64,000 nt of DNA, taken from positions 3,162,001 to 3,226,000 of the forward strand of contig WOAB01000476.1 of the NCBI GenBank assembly GCA_027886185.1. Direction: 5' to 3'. Shown piece after piece: positions 33,210-45,865 of this stretch; the stretch's first letter is position 1; each line of letters opens with the position of its first letter. Position numbers and translations under genes: made by a program. The notes below the pieces were generated by a model, which was given only the letters and a program-made list of their open reading frames with translations, did no database searches and was not told where the DNA came from. This stretch comes from Rheum nobile (taxonomy: Eukaryota > Streptophyta > Magnoliopsida > Caryophyllales > Polygonaceae).

Positions 33210-34875
33210 TGTTTTAGATTTGACTAAAACAAAATCATTTACAACTTAAACAAATTTTGAGCGAAAATCATGTAAAACCAAAAATTCACAGGCGGCGAAA
33301 ATATGGTAAGCTCAAATCATGCAATCCGACTTGGCAGGCAACCTTTGGAAGAGATTCATTGGACTTAAGTTATAGTACTAGGCTAGTTTACTAATAAAAA
33401 ATGAAGCATCTTCCTCCACTGATTGTGATTTCAACGGACAAAAATCAACACTAAACTTTAGTATGTAATGTGACGTTAAATTGCAAAAATAGAATGAATT
33501 TCATTAGTGACATTTATTTGGTTAAGGTTTAGGGTAAAATGTCTAATGGATGACAAGAATTTAAGGTTGATAGTATTAAATCTAAATTTTGTTGTCAATT
33601 TCTAGATATTACATGAAGAGCGGCATTATTTGTTGGTACTCTGACACTCAATTCTACCGTATTACATGATAATACTTGCCACTTACATGAAATAGTTTTC
33701 GTTGAATACTTGTACATTTTGCCTCAATTCTCTTATATTTACTAGGACGCGTGACATTTTAATTGGTAATATGACTTTAATATTATACATTTTGACAAAA
33801 AGACCTTATCACTTACAATAAATGTTGATAATATCAAACTAGCCTAGCGACACTATGTCATTTGAATGGTGCGACATTATTATTTGGTATTGTTGTATTC
33901 GTATTCTACCATAAGACATGATAATACTTACATTTTGTTTCAGATTTGACTAAAACAAATTCATCTACATCTTCAACAAATTTTGAGTCATCCGGGTACA
34001 TTTAACCATCTTCAACCCAATTTCTTCTAGATTTTGCCTTCTCGTAATATCTTAATGTATCCTTCAAATTCATGAACAACTCATATTGGGTTTAACCATT
34101 TGACTTAATAGACAACCTCCGGAAGAAATTCATAGGTGTAAACTACAGATCAAGTTGGCCAAAACTAATTACGTCATACTTGGTTGTTTTTCTATTACCA
34201 AAACATAATGTCGGCCTAACTAAAAATAATGTCAGGCTTACTAATAATAATGTTAGAATTACTAATAAAAATGTCATGGCGGTAAAATTAATCAGAGCTA
34301 CTAGGGCAATTTTCAAACATTTAAAGCATCTTCCTCCATTGGTGGTGATTTCAAGGGCGCCAGTTCTGATGCTTGTTACTTCAAGACCACGTCCAGTATC
34401 GTCGCACTCTTCCGAACTAAAGCATCTTCCTCCATTAATGGGGATTTCAACGGACAAAAACTAACAATAAAGTATGTAATGCATATCAAAAGAGCAATAC
34501 TTGAGTATGTAATATGACGTTAAATTTTAAAAATAAAATGAATTTCATTGATGACATTTATTTGGTTAAAGTCGACAACAAAATGTCTAATGGATGACAA
34601 AAAGTTAAGATTGATAGTATCAACAATAATTTTTTTTGTCCATTTCCAGACATTACATGAAGAGCGACATTATTCTTTGGTATTCCGACATTCACATTGA
34701 ACCATATTACATGATAATACTTACTTTTTACAAGAAATACTTTTCGTTTTGAATATTTATGCATTTTCCCTCAATCTCTTAAATCTGCTCAAAAGTATGA
34801 CATTTATATTTGGTAATATGACATTAGTATTATACATTTTGACAAAAATATCTTTACTTACAACAATAACATTTA
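33210..34875. repeat. Two diverged direct repeats within the duplicated unit
   Basis: Block A (about 33210-33840) and block B (about 33935-34875) share, in order, GATTTGACTAAAACAAA, CAAATTTTGAG, AAGCATCTTCCTCCA, TTTCAACGGACAAAAA, TGACATTTATTTGGTTAA and AAAATGTCTAATGGATGAC. B carries an extra internal stretch. The level of divergence shows this doubling is much older than the 5,952-bp duplication. It recurs at 39162-40827. ORFs on both strands here (34143-34464) are not supported. Confidence 0.75.
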
Positions 34876-35019
34876 CTTACATGAACATATCCCTCACTGA
34901 TAAAATAAAATTGTCACATGTAGCTAAGAACTTGCAACATTTACATAACAAAATTGAACACATTGCGTTTCCATTTGAATTCCACATGAGAAATAACTAG
35001 TCACAACAGATTTATCGCT
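34876..35019. other. Spacer before RPL24 fragment
   Basis: This is short non-coding sequence between the diverged repeats and the captured ribosomal protein fragment. Confidence 0.4.
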
Positions 35020-35341
35020 TTCCAACCACCACCTCCGAGCTTGGGACCTTTAGATCCAGTAGCCTTTGGAGCTGATTTAGTTTGGCTCTGAGCAAAAAAC
35101 ACAGTAAAATATCATGCAAATCTAGATGGATAATCCTATTAGGTTACATGATTCATTGCCAACTTTGATTTGAGAGAAATGAAAAGGTAACAGTAGGAGA
35201 AAGATTATACCGGAGAGCAGCCTCTCTTGCAGCATCACGAACTTCTGGCTTTTCACTTCTTTTCTTTTGGATAACTTCCAAAGTGGCTCCCACGATAGAT
35301 CTCGAGTACGGCTTATTGTTTGTCCTGCGCCTTTTCTTCAT
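35020..35341 (-). pseudogene. RPL24: Captured ribosomal protein L24 (eL24) fragment, copy 1
   Basis: Read on the minus strand, the exon 35341-35211 encodes the conserved C-terminal core of plant cytosolic eL24 (KKPYSRSIVGATLEVIQ-like and EKPEVRDAAREAAL). It ends at a splice donor, CG|GTATAATC. About 115 bp further a second exon piece (35095-35020) encodes the Lys/Gly-rich tail (KGPKLGGGG). The N-terminal half and the helical segment between these exons are missing. The preserved intron indicates a DNA-level capture, as Helitrons and Mutator elements do, and not a processed copy. It cannot make a ribosomal protein. Confidence 0.85.
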
Positions 35342-35889
35342 AGTTTCAGCCGCAATGTCCCGTGAGTTTTAGGAGAGGGAATTAAGAACCAAGGTTGATC
35401 ACATAACAATCCACAGTAACATGTAATTGGAACAAAAAATTGACCTTCTTGTGTTGTTTCCTGTAAACAGCAGTCCCGCACGAGGTGATTTTACTAACAT
35501 GACCGAATCATCATCGCTCATTACAAGCCAACGTTTCAGGGAAGAAGTTTTCCTCTGGATCCCTCTCAATGCATTGAGAGGTGCTGGTAAATGTGGAGGA
35601 CTGAAATTACTGATATCTACAGAGTTCAACATGTGTAGCCGGGATAACGAATTCAGCAGCACATCCTCTGTAACTTCTGCAAAAGAATCTGAAGAAATTT
35701 CCTTTTTGAGTAACTAGTGAGATAGTGAAGGATCTTTATCCAGCATAAATAGAAGGTTATATGGAAAAATGCGAGGAGGCTCACCATTTAGTACCTATCC
35801 ACCAACTATTTGAAAGTCCTTCAGGATCTTCTGTAGATTACAGGCGGAAGGATGCTGAAAACCCATATTATAGTAAATCAACACCTTTA
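35342..35889 (+). pseudogene. Unidentified captured gene fragment, copy 1
   Basis: A 96-codon plus-strand frame (35427-35717, Ser-rich, ends EEISFLSN) is followed by a second open stretch that begins ATGGAAAAATGCGAGGAG (35761). The latter runs into the duplication joint. The complementary strand is also open at 35399-35662, so strand is not certain. Composition is less AT-rich than the surroundings, as expected of exons. I do not recognise the gene. Confidence 0.4.
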
Positions 35890-38800
35890 GATTATGCTTT
35901 ATCGTTTTAGTAGTATAGATGTTAGGGATGTGACTATCCACGTTTCAAAACAACTTAGCCAATTTTACTATTAATAAAGTTATGGAGAGTTTCGTCTCTC
36001 TTTCGATAATGTATTTTGTTAATCTCTTCAATATTTTGTATTCAATTAGTCATTTTTCTACATTAGCATTCATCTACTTTTATAATAGTCACTACTTATA
36101 TATTTCTATATCAATTAAATATATGATTTTTATATACTATTTTTTTTAAATATAAGAAAAAATAAACAAATCCCGTGCAAGGCACGGGTATTACACTAGT
36201 TGATATTACTAAGACATTATCATCACATATTATTTCGGTGGAATTCTAGATGATACATATTATTTTATGACTATATTACCTAAAGTGTTTTTATCTCTTT
36301 TAATTGAATCAATTATATGAAATTTATAATTTACATCTATATACATAAATTAAAGCCCTTCTAATCTCTTTTACGTGTCACCCTCTTAAGTATGCTTCAT
36401 TATTAAAGGATTTATCCATTTACCTATTCACCCTTCTACTATTTTACAATTTACTTTATCTTTTGTCTATACAAATTTTCTTAATTGTCAACCAAGTATC
36501 TCCCGTTACATATAATAATAGATTACGTGCCTCTAAACATATCACAACTTTTAATTGCGTTCATTTCCTTAATTACCAACCAAATATCTCTCATTCCATA
36601 TAATAATAGATTACTTTCCTTAATACATATTCCGAACTTTTAATTATGTTCATTATATTGAACCATAATAATTGTCTTATTCATATAATATACATATTTT
36701 ACATATTTGTCTTATTCATATAATGAAAATAAATCATATAAAGTGAGAACAAATTACTTTCCATTAAACATACCCGAACTTTTAATAATTTTCATTATAT
36801 CGAACCTTTATAATTATCTTATTCATACATATTTTACATATCACACCATAATAATTGTCTTATTCATATAATATACATATTTTACATAATTGTCTTATTC
36901 ATATATGAAAATAAATTATATAAAGTAAGAATAGATTACTTTCCTATAAACATATTGGAACTTTTAATTATTTTCATTATATTTAAAATAATAATTTAAT
37001 ATAACATTAATATAATAAAATTTCCTTATTCAATATTATTATATACCAAACCCGAATGAACTTATCATGAAGTTGTATTACCAACCACTGATATGTTCAA
37101 TGTTAAATAGGAGATCGAAAGTTGATTTTTTTTACCAAAATTAACTTATTATATGATTAAATACCAAACTGAATTAGTAGATGTATTAATGACAAATTTC
37201 ATTTTTTTCCGTTTGATATAAATACACAAGTTTAGGTCTCATTGTTCTCACCTTATTATTCTTCCAATCAAGAATTTATTTTTCAAAACATTAGCTTATT
37301 CTCTTGCATATTCACTAAAGCTTTTTATGCTTATTATCTTTATCTATATAGTATAACTAAAGTCATTAGTATATTTTCTATGTGTCAACCTAAGAGGAAT
37401 GCTACATCACTAGTTTAAATTGTTCATATACCTATTCACCCTTCTAATTTTCTACAAATTAATCTTTTATGACCACATATTCTCTTATCTACCAAACAAA
37501 ATATCATCCATATATTATAATATTTGACTAGCAAGATTGTAAAGTAAATAAGGCAGATATACATTAAGTTGTCCAAATTAAATCTCACATATCAACCTAG
37601 CCATGATATATTCTTATTAACAAAATAAATGAATATTAATACTTGATTTAAGTTATAGTGTAAGATTATATAGTATGTCATTCTTCTCCATTCCTTAACT
37701 ATCTCGATGATATTTCTTTTCTTATCTATTTTAATGAGTATTAATATTGGACTTAAGTTATAGTATTTATTAGGTTATAAAATATGTCATTCTTGTCCAT
37801 TCCCTAGCTATCTTGGTGATTCCAAAAGAGTATAACATTCGTTGTCTAATCAATTTATTATCGTGTTAATTTCTTAATTAGGTGATGAGGGTCCACAATT
37901 TTCCTTATTTATTTTCTAGCAAATGTTTTCCCTTAATAATCATAATGAATTGCAAAAAATAGAGTTAATTCTTTCATGGATGGAAAATGCTTTTTTTAAA
38001 AACAATAAAGAACTTAAAAAGTATGCAATGATATTGAAAGTCTACTAATGCAATATTGGTCATATAGAGTTTGTAACTAATATAATATATAAATGATGGT
38101 CCACAATCTTAAAAAGTATGCATTGATATTGAAAATCTTAAAAATAGTGTATGGTATTATTAAAGAGTCTCTTCATATAAGATATGTAACTTTGGATTGA
38201 AATTTATATGATATAATACTATCAAATCATGTGCAAGAATATCAATATAATTAATTAGGAGGAGATATATTGCCTTAGTCAACTTATAATTTAATATTGC
38301 CTTAGGTGAAAAATTATGGAAATGATACTTGGAAAGTGATGAGATGTCATGTTGTAGGATGTACATGTGATATTAAATTCTTTATTTACACAGTAAAAAG
38401 AAAATCGTTTAATCTCAATATACTAAAATAAGCATTTACAATATTATATATTGAAAAGGAAACCAAATCATATCAAAGTTATTAAACATAATAAAAAATA
38501 AAATAATAAGATGATAACACATGGTAGAACATAGGATGAACATGTGGAAGTAGTTGTCGTGGCTTAATATGGTGATGAAATGTGGTCTCAATTCTCGCTG
38601 CTTTAGTATTATGTAGTAGATTAGGAAATATATAAAGAGGGTGATATTACTAAGACAATTTATTCAGTAATTGATATTATTTTCAATGATCTGCATATAT
38701 ACCCTCTTTGAGAAACGCAATTGCAAAAATACTGATCTTCTGTTGCAAATGCAAGGATACACCATGTGGGGTATTTTTGCAAATTAATAAATCTTTCTTT

Positions 38801-41800
38801 TAAATAAAAAATTAAGTAAAATCAAGAAAATTCATGAAAGAAAAAGGAAATAAAAAACAAAAAAAACACAAAATCATTGTTTATTATTTCCCTCCAAAAT
38901 TACACAAATTTTCCCTCCCAAACTACACAATTTTCCCTCCCAAAGTACACAACTTTTCCTTCAAAGTACAACCCAATTATTTTTTTATCAAATTCCTCTT
39001 TCTATTTCTAGATTTCATCTGCCAATTATTGATCTTGAACCCAAATCAACTCAAATTCATTTCCTTGTCTAGATTTCCAAATTCATCTGTCGATTATTGA
39101 TCTTCAACGTTTTGCCAATTATTTTCCTCTTTCCTTTTATAGATTTCCAAAGTACACAATTTGTTTTAGATTTGACTAAAACAAAATCATTTACAACTTA
39201 AACAAATTTTGAGCGAAAATCATGTAAAACCAAAAATTCACAGGCGGCGAAAATATGGTAAGCTCAAATCATGCAATCCGACTTGGCAGGCAACCTTTGG
39301 AAGAGATTCATTGGACTTAAGTTATAGTACTAGGCTAGTTTACTAATAAAAAATGAAGCATCTTCCTCCACTGATTGTGATTTCAACGGACAAAAATCAA
39401 CACTAAACTTTAGTATGTAATGTGACGTTAAATTGCAAAAATAGAATGAATTTCATTAGTGACATTTATTTGGTTAAGGTTTAGGGTAAAATGTCTAATG
39501 GATGACAAGAATTTAAGGTTGATAGTATTAAATCTAAATTTTGTTGTCAATTTCTAGATATTACATGAAGAGCGGCATTATTTGTTGGTACTCTGACACT
39601 CAATTCTACCGTATTACATGATAATACTTGCCACTTACATGAAATAGTTTTCGTTGAATACTTGTACATTTTGCCTCAATTCTCTTATATTTACTAGGAC
39701 GCGTGACATTTTAATTGGTAATATGACTTTAATATTATACATTTTGACAAAAAGACCTTATCACTTACAATAAATGTTGATAATATCAAACTAGCCTAGC
39801 GACACTATGTCATTTGAATGGTGCGACATTATTATTTGGTATTGTTGTATTCGTATTCTACCATAAGACATGATAATACTTACATTTTGTTTCAGATTTG
39901 ACTAAAACAAATTCATCTACATCTTCAACAAATTTTGAGTCATCCGGGTACATTTAACCATCTTCAACCCAATTTCTTCTAGATTTTGCCTTCTCGTAAT
40001 ATCTTAATGTATCCTTCAAATTCATGAACAACTCATATTGGGTTTAACCATTTGACTTAATAGACAACCTCCGGAAGAAATTCATAGGTGTAAACTACAG
40101 ATCAAGTTGGCCAAAACTAATTACGTCATACTTGGTTGTTTTTCTATTACCAAAACATAATGTCGGCCTAACTAAAAATAATGTCAGGCTTACTAATAAT
40201 AATGTTAGAATTACTAATAAAAATGTCATGGCGGTAAAATTAATCAGAGCTACTAGGGCAATTTTCAAACATTTAAAGCATCTTCCTCCATTGGTGGTGA
40301 TTTCAAGGGCGCCAGTTCTGATGCTTGTTACTTCAAGACCACGTCCAGTATCGTCGCACTCTTCCGAACTAAAGCATCTTCCTCCATTAATGGGGATTTC
40401 AACGGACAAAAACTAATAATAAAGTATGTAATGCATATCAAAAGAGCAATACTTGAGTATGTAATATGACGTTAAATTTTAAAAATAAAATGAATTTCAT
40501 TGATGACATTTATTTGGTTAAAGTCGACAACAAAATGTCTAATGGATGACAAAAAGTTAAGATTGATAGTATCAACAATAATTTTTTTTGTCCATTTCCA
40601 GACATTACATGAAGAGCGACATTATTCTTTGGTATTCCGACATTCACATTGAACCATATTACATGATAATACTTACTTTTTACAAGAAATACTTTTCGTT
40701 TTGAATATTTATGCATTTTCCCTCAATCTCTTAAATCTGCTCAAAAGTATGACATTTATATTTGGTAATATGACATTAGTATTATACATTTTGACAAAAA
40801 TATCTTTACTTACAACAATAACATTTACTTACATGAACATATCCCTCACTGATAAAATAAAATTGTCACATGTAGCTAAGAACTTGCAACATTTACATAA
40901 CAAAATTGAACACATTGCGTTTCCATTTGAATTCCACATGAGAAATAACTAGTCACAACAGATTTATCGCTTTCCAACCACCACCTCCGAGCTTGGGACC
41001 TTTAGATCCAGTAGCCTTTGGAGCTGATTTAGTTTGGCTCTGAGCAAAAAACACAGTAAAATATCATGCAAATCTAGATGGATAATCCTATTAGGTTACA
41101 TGATTCATTGCCAACTTTGATTTGAGAGAAATGAAAAGGTAACAGTAGGAGAAAGATTATACCGGAGAGCAGCCTCTCTTGCAGCATCACGAACTTCTGG
41201 CTTTTCACTTCTTTTCTTTTGGATAACTTCCAAAGTGGCTCCCACGATAGATCTCGAGTACGGCTTATTGTTTGTCCTGCGCCTTTTCTTCATAGTTTCA
41301 GCCGCAATGTCCCGTGAGTTTTAGGAGAGGGAATTAAGAACCAAGGTTGATCACATAACAATCCACAGTAACATGTAATTGGAACAAAAAATTGACCTTC
41401 TTGTGTTGTTTCCTGTAAACAGCAGTCCCGCACGAGGTGATTTTACTAACATGACCGAATCATCATCGCTCATTACAAGCCAACGTTTCAGGGAAGAAGT
41501 TTTCCTCTGGATCCCTCTCAATGCATTGAGAGGTGCTGGTAAATGTGGAGGACTGAAATTACTGATATCTACAGAGTTCAACATGTGTAGCCGGGATAAC
41601 GAATTCAGCAGCACATCCTCTGTAACTTCTGCAAAAGAATCTGAAGAAATTTCCTTTTTGAGTAACTAGTGAGATAGTGAAGGATCTTTATCCAGCATAA
41701 ATAGAAGGTTATATGGAAAAATGCGAGGAGGCTCACCATTTAGTACCTATCCACCAACTATTTGAAAGTCCTTCAGGATCTTCTGTAGATTACAGGCGGA

Positions 41801-41841
41801 AGGATGCTGAAAACCCATATTATAGTAAATCAACACCTTTA
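35890..41841. repeat. Tandem duplication, copy 2 (5,952 bp)
   Basis: This is a direct, head-to-tail copy of 29938-35889. Only its right edge continues into unique flank (41842 onward), where the captured exon at 41713-41910 runs on, so copy 2 keeps the original right junction and copy 1 the original left one. Its Helitron hairpin is at 36172-36188 with CTAG at 36196-36199. Confidence 0.95.
40972..41293 (-). pseudogene. RPL24: Captured ribosomal protein L24 (eL24) fragment, copy 2
   Basis: This is the same fragment as 35020-35341, duplicated with the 5,952-bp unit. The exon pieces are 41293-41163 and 41047-40972. I saw no differences between the two copies. Confidence 0.85.
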
Positions 41842-42382
41842 GATTTTCAAAATATCCAAATTCAGGAGTCACAAAGTTGGTGCAGAGGTTGTAGAGGGCA
41901 CAGAGGCTAAAAGCAAACTCGCCTTAATATTATCTTACTTCTGCATAAGCTTATTTCATTCTTTGCATGTAGGGAACCAAGCAACACTCAAGAAAAATAC
42001 ATACCCATGATCAAGAGAAAAGAGGTTGGCAATTTTGATACCACAAAGATAATTCTCAGTTGTGGACTAAAGATGGATCATAAGGAATTATGCAATGCAG
42101 TCAGGCTTAGGACGGTTTGTAGTCAATTATCATTTCAGCTTATGATGAAGGTTAAAATAGATCAAATCGACTACTTGTAAGGCCAACAAAGAGATGCAAT
42201 GAAGGTTCAATTATACCATAAAAACATGAAATCATGCAAGATAATTAAGACCATGCTTTAGAACAACTATTACAGGACATGCGAGGCCATCACAAGATCA
42301 AATATCATCAATATTGTCAATGAAATCATAAAAGAGATCAAGTCTAGTCAAAGCAAGGGAACTAGTAACGGCAACGAAACTA
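41294..42382 (+). pseudogene. Unidentified captured gene fragment, copy 2 and its continuation
   Basis: This holds the same frames as 35427-35717, now at 41379-41669 and 41713-41910. It continues into unique sequence beyond 41842 (SGSSVDYRRKDAENPYYSK then LDFQNIQIQESQSW). After an intron-like gap another open stretch begins at about 41968, after TGCATGTAG (REPSNTQEKYIPMIKRKE), and runs to about 42178. This suggests two or three exons of one plus-strand gene, truncated on the right by the copia element. No family is recognised. 42180-42382 shows nothing further. Confidence 0.4.
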
Positions 42383-45247
42383 CTAGTTTAGGGAAATCAT
42401 TCCTAGGAGTAACCTAAAGGACTCATAAGGTTCCCGATTAAGTGCTTTAGTGAATATATCGGCAATTTGATCTTCCGTCCTACAATGGTCTAGCAGAATG
42501 TTTCCTTTTTCAACATGATCACGCAAGAAATGATGCCTAATGTCAATATGCTTAGTTCGAGTATGATGCACAGGGTTCTTGGATATGTTGATTGCACTAG
42601 TATTGTCACATAAGATCTTGAGTGGACCTAAAGACATACCAAAGTCCGCGAGTTGTTGTTTGAGCCAGAGGAGTTGCGAGCAGCAAGCAGCGGCTGCGAT
42701 GTACTCGGCTTCTGTAGTGGAAATGGCCACTGAGTTTTGTTTCTTAGAGCCCCAAGAGATCAAGCAAGGCCCAAGGAACTGGGCCATTCCAGAAGTGCTC
42801 TTGCGATCAACCAAGTACCCAGCATAGTCTGCATCCGTGTATCCAAGAAGATTGAAGTGGCAATCTTTGGGGTACCAAAGACAGAGGTCATCAGTTCCCT
42901 TCAGATAGCGAAATATTCGCTTCACTTCAGTTAAGTGAGATTCCCTTGGATCAGCTTGAAACCTGGCACATAGACAAACCGCAAACACAATATCTGGCCT
43001 ACTAGTGGTTAGATACATCAAAGAACCTATCATACCACGATAGAGCTTCTCCTCAACTCTTTGTCCAGTATGATAAGTGGTGAGACGAGTTGCAGGGGAG
43101 ATGGGAGTAGAAATAGGTTTGCTTGAATCCATTTTGAACTTCTTCAAGAGTTCCTTCAGATATTTCTGTTGATGGATTTGAATCCCATCTGCCTTTTGAG
43201 TGACTTGCAATCCCAGGAAGAATGTGAGTTCCCCAATCATACTCATTTCGAACTCGCTGCTCATTAAATTTTTGAACTTTTCTACAAGAGACGGGTTAGT
43301 GGAACCAAAAATAATATCATCTACATATACCTGGACCACTAGAATGTCACCTTTCACATCCAGGATGAATAGAGTCTTGTCGATCACACCACGGCGATAG
43401 CCATTTGCTGTGAGGAATTGGGCAATGCGATCATACCAAGCACGGGGAGCTTGTTTTAAGCCATAGAGTGCCTTGTCCAAGAAATACACGTGGTCAGGGT
43501 GATCATCATCCTCAAATCCTGGAGGTTGCTTGACGTATACTTCCTCTTGAAGGATGCCGTTAAGGAACGCAGTCTTCACATCCATTTGAAAGAGCTTGAA
43601 GCCTTTGTGAGACGCATAAGCAATGAGCAATCGAATAGCTTCCAGTCTTGCTACAGGGGAAAATGTCTCATCGTAGTCAATTCCTTCTTGTTGATTATAT
43701 CCTTGAGCAACCAATCGAGCTTTGTTCCTTGATATTGCACCCAAATCATCCAGTTTGTTGCGAAAAACCCACCTAGTTCCTATGATGTGTCGATTAGGAG
43801 GACGAGGAACTAGTCTCCAGACTTTGTTCCTTTCGAACTGGTGAAGTTCTTCTTGCATAGCAATTATCCAGTCGGCATCTTTCAGTGCTTCCGTAATGTT
43901 CTTGGGTTCTATAAGAGACAGAAAGGCATTGAAAGCACAAAAATTCATATCCTCAAATCCGTACCTGACCGGGGGCTTGGTTGTCCTTTTGTCTCTGTTA
44001 GGAACAAGCAAGTCAGTTCCTGGAGTTTCAGCTTCTGTAGGGGCGGTAGCTGAAGAAGAGGCGACAGGTTGATCATTGTCCATTCCTTGTATGGTCGTAT
44101 TGACTTGAGCAGTTGGATCAGAGGGAACTGGGACGGAGATCACATCTTCTGGTTGAGTAGGAAGAGCTGGAGAGCTTTTTGTGGATGTCGACTCTTTGGG
44201 ATCAATCAAAGGAGTTGAGTTGGGAGAGTTAGCAAAGGAGGGATAGGAATTTGGCTTGAAGGGTGCTTCATCATCAGAGTCTTCACTTAGTCGTTGAAAT
44301 GGATATTCCGAGGGAACTGAGGGATCCTGCACAGACTTTGAAGGCAATTTTTCATTGAAAACAACATGAATACTTTCCTCTACCTTTTTTGTCCGTTTGT
44401 TGAAGACTTTGTAGGCTTTGCTGTTTGAAGCATATCCGATGAAAATCCCTTCATCGCTTCGTGGATCAAACTTCCCCAGATTGTCCTTCCCATTATTGTG
44501 AACAAAGCATTTGCATCCAAAGACACGCAGATGAGCAATGTTGGGAACTCGACCACGAAGGAGCTCATATGAAGTCTTCTCAAGCATAGGGCGTAGCATG
44601 GCCCGATTTAGGATATAGCAAGCTGCATTGACGGCTTCTGCCCAGAAAGATTGAGAGAGCCCACTTGAGATTAGCATGGTGCGAGCCATATCTTCCAAAG
44701 TTCTGTTCTTCCTTTCAACAACCCCATTCTGTTGTGGGGTGTAGGGAGCTGAGAAATTGTGATCGATTCCATGTTCCCTGCAAAAGGTTAGAAAATCTCC
44801 ATTTTCGAACTCAGTTCCATGATCGGAACGAATGGCTCGAAGAGATACATTCAATGATCTTTCAAGCAAGGGAACTAGCTCACTAAACCTATCAAAGACT
44901 TCACTTTTAGATTTAATAAATAATGTCCAAGTGAATCTTGAATAGTCATCAACAAGTACAAGAATATACCTTTTACCACCAATGCTTTGAACTCGCATAG
45001 GACCGCATAGATCCATGTGAATGAGTTCCAGAGGTTTGGAGGAGCTTACCAGTGTTTTGGACTTAAAGGAACTGCGGACTTGTTTCCCTTGAACATAGTC
45101 AGAGCAGATTTCTGACTTCTCATCATTTATTTTAGGAAGGCCACGAACCAGTTCCTTTTGGTGCAGCTTGTGAATTAACTTGATGCTTGCGTGACCAAGT
45201 CGTTGATGCCAGAGGTTTGTTTGATCGTCAATGGAAGAGAGACACAA
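42383..45247 (-). pseudogene. copia integrase - reverse transcriptase - RNase H
   Basis: The 954-codon minus-strand frame is open throughout. It begins with the GAG-pre-integrase/zinc region (LWHQRLGHAS) in which the second Cys pair is damaged (ICSDYVQGKQ, with Tyr where Cys is expected). The integrase core has D in IHMDLCG, D in IRSDHGTEF and E in NGVVERKNRT. RT has FQMDVKTAFLNG and YVDDIIFGS. RNase H has YTDADYAG, STTEAEY and the TKHIDIRHHF end. Integrase inserts the cDNA; RT/RNase H makes it from genomic RNA. The start shown is the frame limit: upstream codons are cut from the protease by a frame change at about 45250-45390. Confidence 0.93.
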
Positions 45248-45389
45248 CTTCTCTTTGGGGATGAACTTTGGATCAATGATGTAGACGTTATTGAACCTTT
45301 TATCCTTTCAGGATCATAGTTCCCTGTCTGTCTTCCACGAAACATTCCTTTGTGGTAAAGCGAACCTCATTTCCCCCTTGATCACACAG

Positions 45390-45644
45390 CTATGACACAC
45401 TTATTAGATCAAAACCTAAATTTTCAACAAGATTAACGTTACTTACCTTAATGTGATCAGTGAGATTCACACTTCCAGTTCCACAGATTGTTCCCTTTCT
45501 CTTATCTCCGAAGGAAATGGTTCCTCCTCGGTGTTGCTGAAGTGACGACATTTTCTTTCTGTTTCCGGTCATATGGCACGAGCATCCACTGTCTATGTAC
45601 CATTTGTCTTGTTGTCGCACTTCATCCTGCACAAGGGAACTCAA
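45390..45644 (-). pseudogene. copia aspartic protease
   Basis: This is an 84-codon minus-strand frame with the catalytic block WYIDSGCSCHMTG (45600-45562) and the downstream ISFGDKRKGTICGTG region. In copia elements it cleaves the gag-pol polyprotein. It is out of frame with both gag and integrase; in an intact relative these are continuous. The sequence between 45250 and 45390 continues protease-like coding with a stop. Confidence 0.85.
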
Positions 45645-45865
45645 ACTTTTGGAACCCAGCTAATCTTAGCTTTTCTGGGTGAATGAGGTTAAAATCTTGT
45701 CTGTGGGTTAGAAGCAGGAACAAAATAATAAGGATCATTCAAGTCATTAATGGTATGCATCCTTTTCTTATTATTTATTTTCTGGTTTCTATTCTTAGCA
45801 TTTTCTTCCATTTGTCTTTTCTTGTGAATGCATTCATGAATATAGTGGCCATTCTTACCACAATG

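Larger units (their letters stand above)
29938..35889. repeat. Tandem duplication, copy 1 (5,952 bp)
   Basis: Every feature in this segment recurs at +5,952 bp. The unit starts GATTATGCTTTATCG inside the Helitron and ends just before the same words at 35890. The junctions share GATT: TTTTGATT on the left flank, TTTAGATT at the internal joint, and TTTAGATTTT at the right edge. I noticed one substitution, C at 34465 against T at 40417. Content: Helitron 3' end, AT-rich non-coding DNA, internal repeats and captured gene fragments. Confidence 0.95.

Noticed and set aside
34143..34464. Paired ORFs on both strands (94 and 104 aa), repeated at 40095-40416
   Set aside because: They lie in the diverged non-coding repeat; the equivalent block at 33400 does not keep the frame.
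35399..35662. Minus-strand gene of 87 aa
   Set aside because: The plus strand of the same stretch is open and connects better with later open stretches; neither has a family hit I recognise, so only the combined fragment is listed.
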